Shown here: in pieces, positions 6,316 through 8,156 of the stretch
Layout: each line of letters starts with the position of its first letter
Position numbering within the stretch: the first letter of the stretch is position 1
Source of the DNA: JBLHLB01 sp047618505
GTDB taxonomy: Bacteria > Planctomycetota > UBA1135 > GCA-002686595
Length of the DNA: 8,156 bases
Assembly: GCA_047618505.1 (NCBI GenBank)
Contig: JBLHLB010000180.1
Coordinates: 1 to 8,156 of the forward strand
Direction: 5' to 3'
Position numbers and translations under genes: made by a program
Notes under the pieces: generated by a model
What the model was told of the DNA's origin: nothing
Databases searched by the model: none
Seen by the model: the letters and a program-made list of their open reading frames with translations, nothing else

Positions 6316-6411
6316 GGGGGTTGTCTCTAGGGTTGCGGGGTTTCGGAACGAACCCGGGGACGGAGGTCTTCGCTGACTGGTGTGGTCGGTGACCGGCGGC
6401 CTGGGCTAGCC
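6316..6411 (-). other. 96-nt spacer between pyrF and bshC
   Basis: The gap is long enough for an internal promoter for bshC-bshB1, but I see no convincing -35/-10 pair. A GGTGACC near-palindrome lies at about 6389-6395. The bshC frame is open through the spacer back to a stop at 6406-6408, but lacks ATG or GTG starts there. Confidence 0.4.
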
Positions 6412-6417
6412 CTAGGC
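6399..6417 (-). other. Stem-loop overlapping the pyrF stop codon
   Basis: GCCT(A)GGG-CTAG-CCCAGGC folds as a 7-bp stem with one bulged A and a 4-nt loop, and it contains the TAG stop of pyrF. No T-run follows on the minus strand, so it is not a standard intrinsic terminator; it may mark a transcript 3' end or reduce read-through. Confidence 0.25.
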
Positions 6418-7380
6418 CGTTGCTGCGTTCATGGCGGATCGAAGGTCGATGATCATTTCGTCAAGGGCGTCGCTGGCAGCCTGGCGCCATCCTTTTCCGG
6501 CGTGGGCTTCCTTGCGGTAGGCGAAGGAAATCCCCCGCGACGAGTTCACGATGGCGGCCCTAAAGGGGTGCGCCCCATTGGAGAATGCATCGCGAAGATC
6601 GGAGGCTCCTGCCCCCTGGGCACCATAGCCAGGGAGGAGAAAGGGGGTATGTGGCATTAGGGATCGCAGTCGAGACAGCTCCGACGCGTGCGTGGCTCCG
6701 ACAACTGCACCGATAGAGGAAAGTCCGCTCGTTCCACGTAGCTTCTCGCCCCAGGCTGAAACCTTGGTGGCAATCAAGTCACAGAGGGGTGGCTCACCGT
6801 GGAGTTGAATCTGTTTGCTGCCAGGATTCGAAGTGCGAACCAGTACATAGAGGCCTCGTCCGGTGCGCGCACAGGCGTCGACGAAGGGTTCAACCGCGTC
6901 ATCCCCAAGGTAGGGATTGACGGTGATGGCGTCACAGAGAGTGCGGGGGTCAAGACCTGCATCTCCTTCCAAGAAGGCGGTCGCGTAGGCGGCTGCCGTG
7001 CTCGAGATGTCTCCGCGTTTGACATCTCCGATCACCAGGAGTCCCGCGTCGTGTGCGTGGGCAACGACGGTTTCCCATGCTTTGACCCCCTCAGCGCCGA
7101 GCTGCTCAAAGAAGGCAGATTGGGGTTTCACCGCTGCGGCACGATCCGCGACAACGTCGACCAGGGCGCAACCAAAAGCTGCCATGGCTTCCGCGCGGGT
7201 TGCGGGGGTTGCGCTTGTGTCGCGTACCACCGCGAACTCCTCCGGAAGCTGTCCCGGGTGGGGGTCGATGCCCACCAAGGAGGGGTGACCGAGGGCGAGG
7301 ACACGCTCTTCGAGGCGATCGGCCCAGTGGGGTTGGGTTATGGGGGGTTGGGTGTCGGGTAGGGCTTCCGCGCTGCTCAT
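6412..7380 (-). CDS. pyrF: Orotidine 5'-phosphate decarboxylase, type 2
   Basis: This enzyme catalyses the last step of de novo UMP synthesis, decarboxylating OMP to UMP in the cytoplasm. It is a TIM-barrel of 322 residues, the longer type-2 size (type-1 proteins are about 230-245). Seen in order: GIDPHP (residues 37-42), AVKPQSAFFE (83-92), the catalytic DVKRGDI (119-125, with K121 as proton donor and D124), ITVNPYLGDDA (152-162), VLVRTSNPGS (179-188), VVGAT (226-230), the phosphate-loop-like LPGYGAQG (249-256) and VNSSRGI (278-284). The first 18 residues are a variable lead. ATG at 7378-7380 sits 4 nt after the DUF502 stop, with an AAGGA ribosome site 9 nt upstream, so the two genes form one transcript. 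No other pyrimidine gene is visible. The link to bacillithiol genes is probably positional only. Confidence 0.95.
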   Translation of the reverse strand: MSSAEALPDTQPPITQPHWADRLEERVLALGHPSLVGIDPHPGQLPEEFAVVRDTSATPATRAEAMAAFGCALVDVVADRAAAVKPQSAFFEQLGAEGVKAWETVVAHAHDAGLLVIGDVKRGDISSTAAAYATAFLEGDAGLDPRTLCDAITVNPYLGDDAVEPFVDACARTGRGLYVLVRTSNPGSKQIQLHGEPPLCDLIATKVSAWGEKLRGTSGLSSIGAVVGATHASELSRLRSLMPHTPFLLPGYGAQGAGASDLRDAFSNGAHPFRAAIVNSSRGISFAYRKEAHAGKGWRQAASDALDEMIIDLRSAMNAATA

Positions 7381-7384
7381 GGTT

Positions 7385-8156
7385 CTAGTCCTTATCCGCG
7401 TCTTCTGCTGTCTCTTCGCCGTCCTCGGGGGGCCCCTGATCGAACTCCTCCATCATGGGGTCGTCCACGGCCTCATGGGGGGGGACCAGTACGCCGCCTG
7501 TCATCGTGATACGCAGGGCTTCGTCGACGGAAATGGGTACCGGAATCAGGGCGTCGAAGGGGAAGAAGACCGTGTAGCCCGTCATTGGCATCGGCGACGA
7601 GGGGATGAAGACGCTAACCAAGCGCTCACCAGTTTCTTCTCGGAGGGTTTTCAGGGAGCTGCCGGTGACGAAAGCCAAGGACCAGATTCCCTTGCTCGGG
7701 TAGGGCACTCCGACGACGGTGTCGAACTCTATATCCTTCTCAGAGAAGAAGAACTCGACGATCTGTTTGGTGTAGGGATAGACCGATTTGACGACGGGGA
7801 TGACGTGCATCATCTGGTCCAAGCCGTTGACGACGCGTCGACCCAGAAAGCCACCAACCAACCAACCCAACCACAGTACGAGGAGCAGTGAGAGCAGGAC
7901 TCCAATGATCGGGTGGACGACCGCTTGAACGTCGCCACGCAGCCGCTCTTCCTGAATACAGAGAGCCTCTAGATCCTTGAAGAAGTCGTTGTGGTTGACG
8001 CGATGCAGCTCGAGGGCCCTTTGGAAGGGCTCGCTCGAATAGCTTTGATTCGCGCTAAGCGCCTCCTCCTGGAGATGTACCGGGAGATTACTCGTGTCGA
8101 AGTAGCGCGTGTCCAGCGGGTCGATGTCAAAGCGCTCGAGGGCTCGCCAACCCAGG
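7385..8156 (-). CDS. DUF502 family membrane protein, 5' end beyond the window
   Basis: The frame is open from the TAG at 7385-7387 to the right edge, giving 256 visible residues with no usable start, so the true start and the expected first membrane segment lie outside. Seen: a hydrophobic helix at about visible residues 79-105, then FLGRRVVNGLDQMM (103-116), HVIPVVKSVYPYTKQI (117-132), VPYPSKGIWSLAFVTG (150-165), VFIPSSPMPMTGY (182-194) and ISVDEALRITMTGGVLVP (208-225), all characteristic of DUF502. An acidic tail (about 229-256) ends the protein. Roughly 78 hydrophilic residues precede the helix, more than the short loop usual in proteobacterial members; planctomycete members tend to have such an insert. 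Biochemical function is unknown for the family; it is an inner-membrane protein, and no role should be inferred from pyrF next door. Taking 7868-7870 (TTG) as the start would be wrong because the family helix lies upstream of it. Confidence 0.85.
   Translation of the reverse strand, partial: LGWRALERFDIDPLDTRYFDTSNLPVHLQEEALSANQSYSSEPFQRALELHRVNHNDFFKDLEALCIQEERLRGDVQAVVHPIIGVLLSLLLVLWLGWLVGGFLGRRVVNGLDQMMHVIPVVKSVYPYTKQIVEFFFSEKDIEFDTVVGVPYPSKGIWSLAFVTGSSLKTLREETGERLVSVFIPSSPMPMTGYTVFFPFDALIPVPISVDEALRITMTGGVLVPPHEAVDDPMMEEFDQGPPEDGEETAEDADKD
7390..7394 (-). promoter_or_regulatory. Ribosome binding site of pyrF
   Basis: AAGGA on the minus strand lies 9 nt before the pyrF ATG, straddling the end of the DUF502 gene. 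It is the clearest Shine-Dalgarno match in the window; the other starts have weak or no match. Confidence 0.6.

Noticed and set aside
6799..7362. Plus-strand open frame opposite pyrF
   Set aside because: Shadow of pyrF; no ribosome site and no recognised motifs.
7340..7891. Plus-strand open frame opposite DUF502
   Set aside because: It overlaps a conserved minus-strand family protein across its length and encodes low-complexity acidic sequence without domains.
1..8156. Possible mobile element, CRISPR or defence island
   Set aside because: No transposase, integrase, phage, Cas, toxin-antitoxin or nuclease genes, no repeat-spacer array and no flanking target duplications were seen; the genes are metabolic and housekeeping.
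1..8156. CTAG tetramers seem frequent, unlike their scarcity in many bacteria
   Set aside because: Roughly twenty were noticed by eye, about what base composition predicts, so there is no excess, only an absence of strong avoidance.

Overview
The window reads as a core-metabolism segment from a GC-rich bacterium. All seven convincing genes lie on the minus strand, so transcription runs from high to low coordinates. No phage, IS, CRISPR, tRNA or rRNA signal is visible. The sequence does not fix the lineage. The DUF502 membrane protein, with its long insert between membrane segments and its VPYPxKGIWSLxFVTG and VFIPSSPxPxTGY motifs, resembles planctomycete versions I know, and the weak or absent Shine-Dalgarno sites fit that. 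My best guess is Planctomycetota or a related deep-branching Gram-negative; this is inference.

Layout in transcription order: (1) DUF502 membrane protein, cut by the right window edge; (2) pyrF, type-2 orotidine 5'-phosphate decarboxylase, 4 nt after it; (3) a 96-nt gap, then bshC with a TTG start; (4) bshB1, 7 nt after bshC; (5) a 288-nt non-coding region rich in inverted repeats, with one DnaA-box-like 9-mer; (6) a Soj-type parA; (7) bshA, whose GTG start overlaps the parA stop by 4 nt; (8) a NifS/IscS-type cysteine desulfurase 16 nt later; (9) 350 nt at the left edge with no supportable gene.

The unifying theme is bacillithiol biosynthesis. BshA joins GlcNAc to L-malate, BshB1 deacetylates the product to GlcN-malate, and BshC is the cysteine-adding enzyme. 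All three are present, intact and motif-complete within 4.8 kb. Two neighbours stand out: a chromosome-partition-type ParA placed between bshB1 and bshA and translationally coupled to bshA, and a cysteine desulfurase as last gene of the run. The first links a thiol pathway to a segregation ATPase without ParB in view; the second suggests shared use of cysteine or shared Fe-S/redox regulation. The region before parA has an origin-like flavour and is the main non-coding point of interest.
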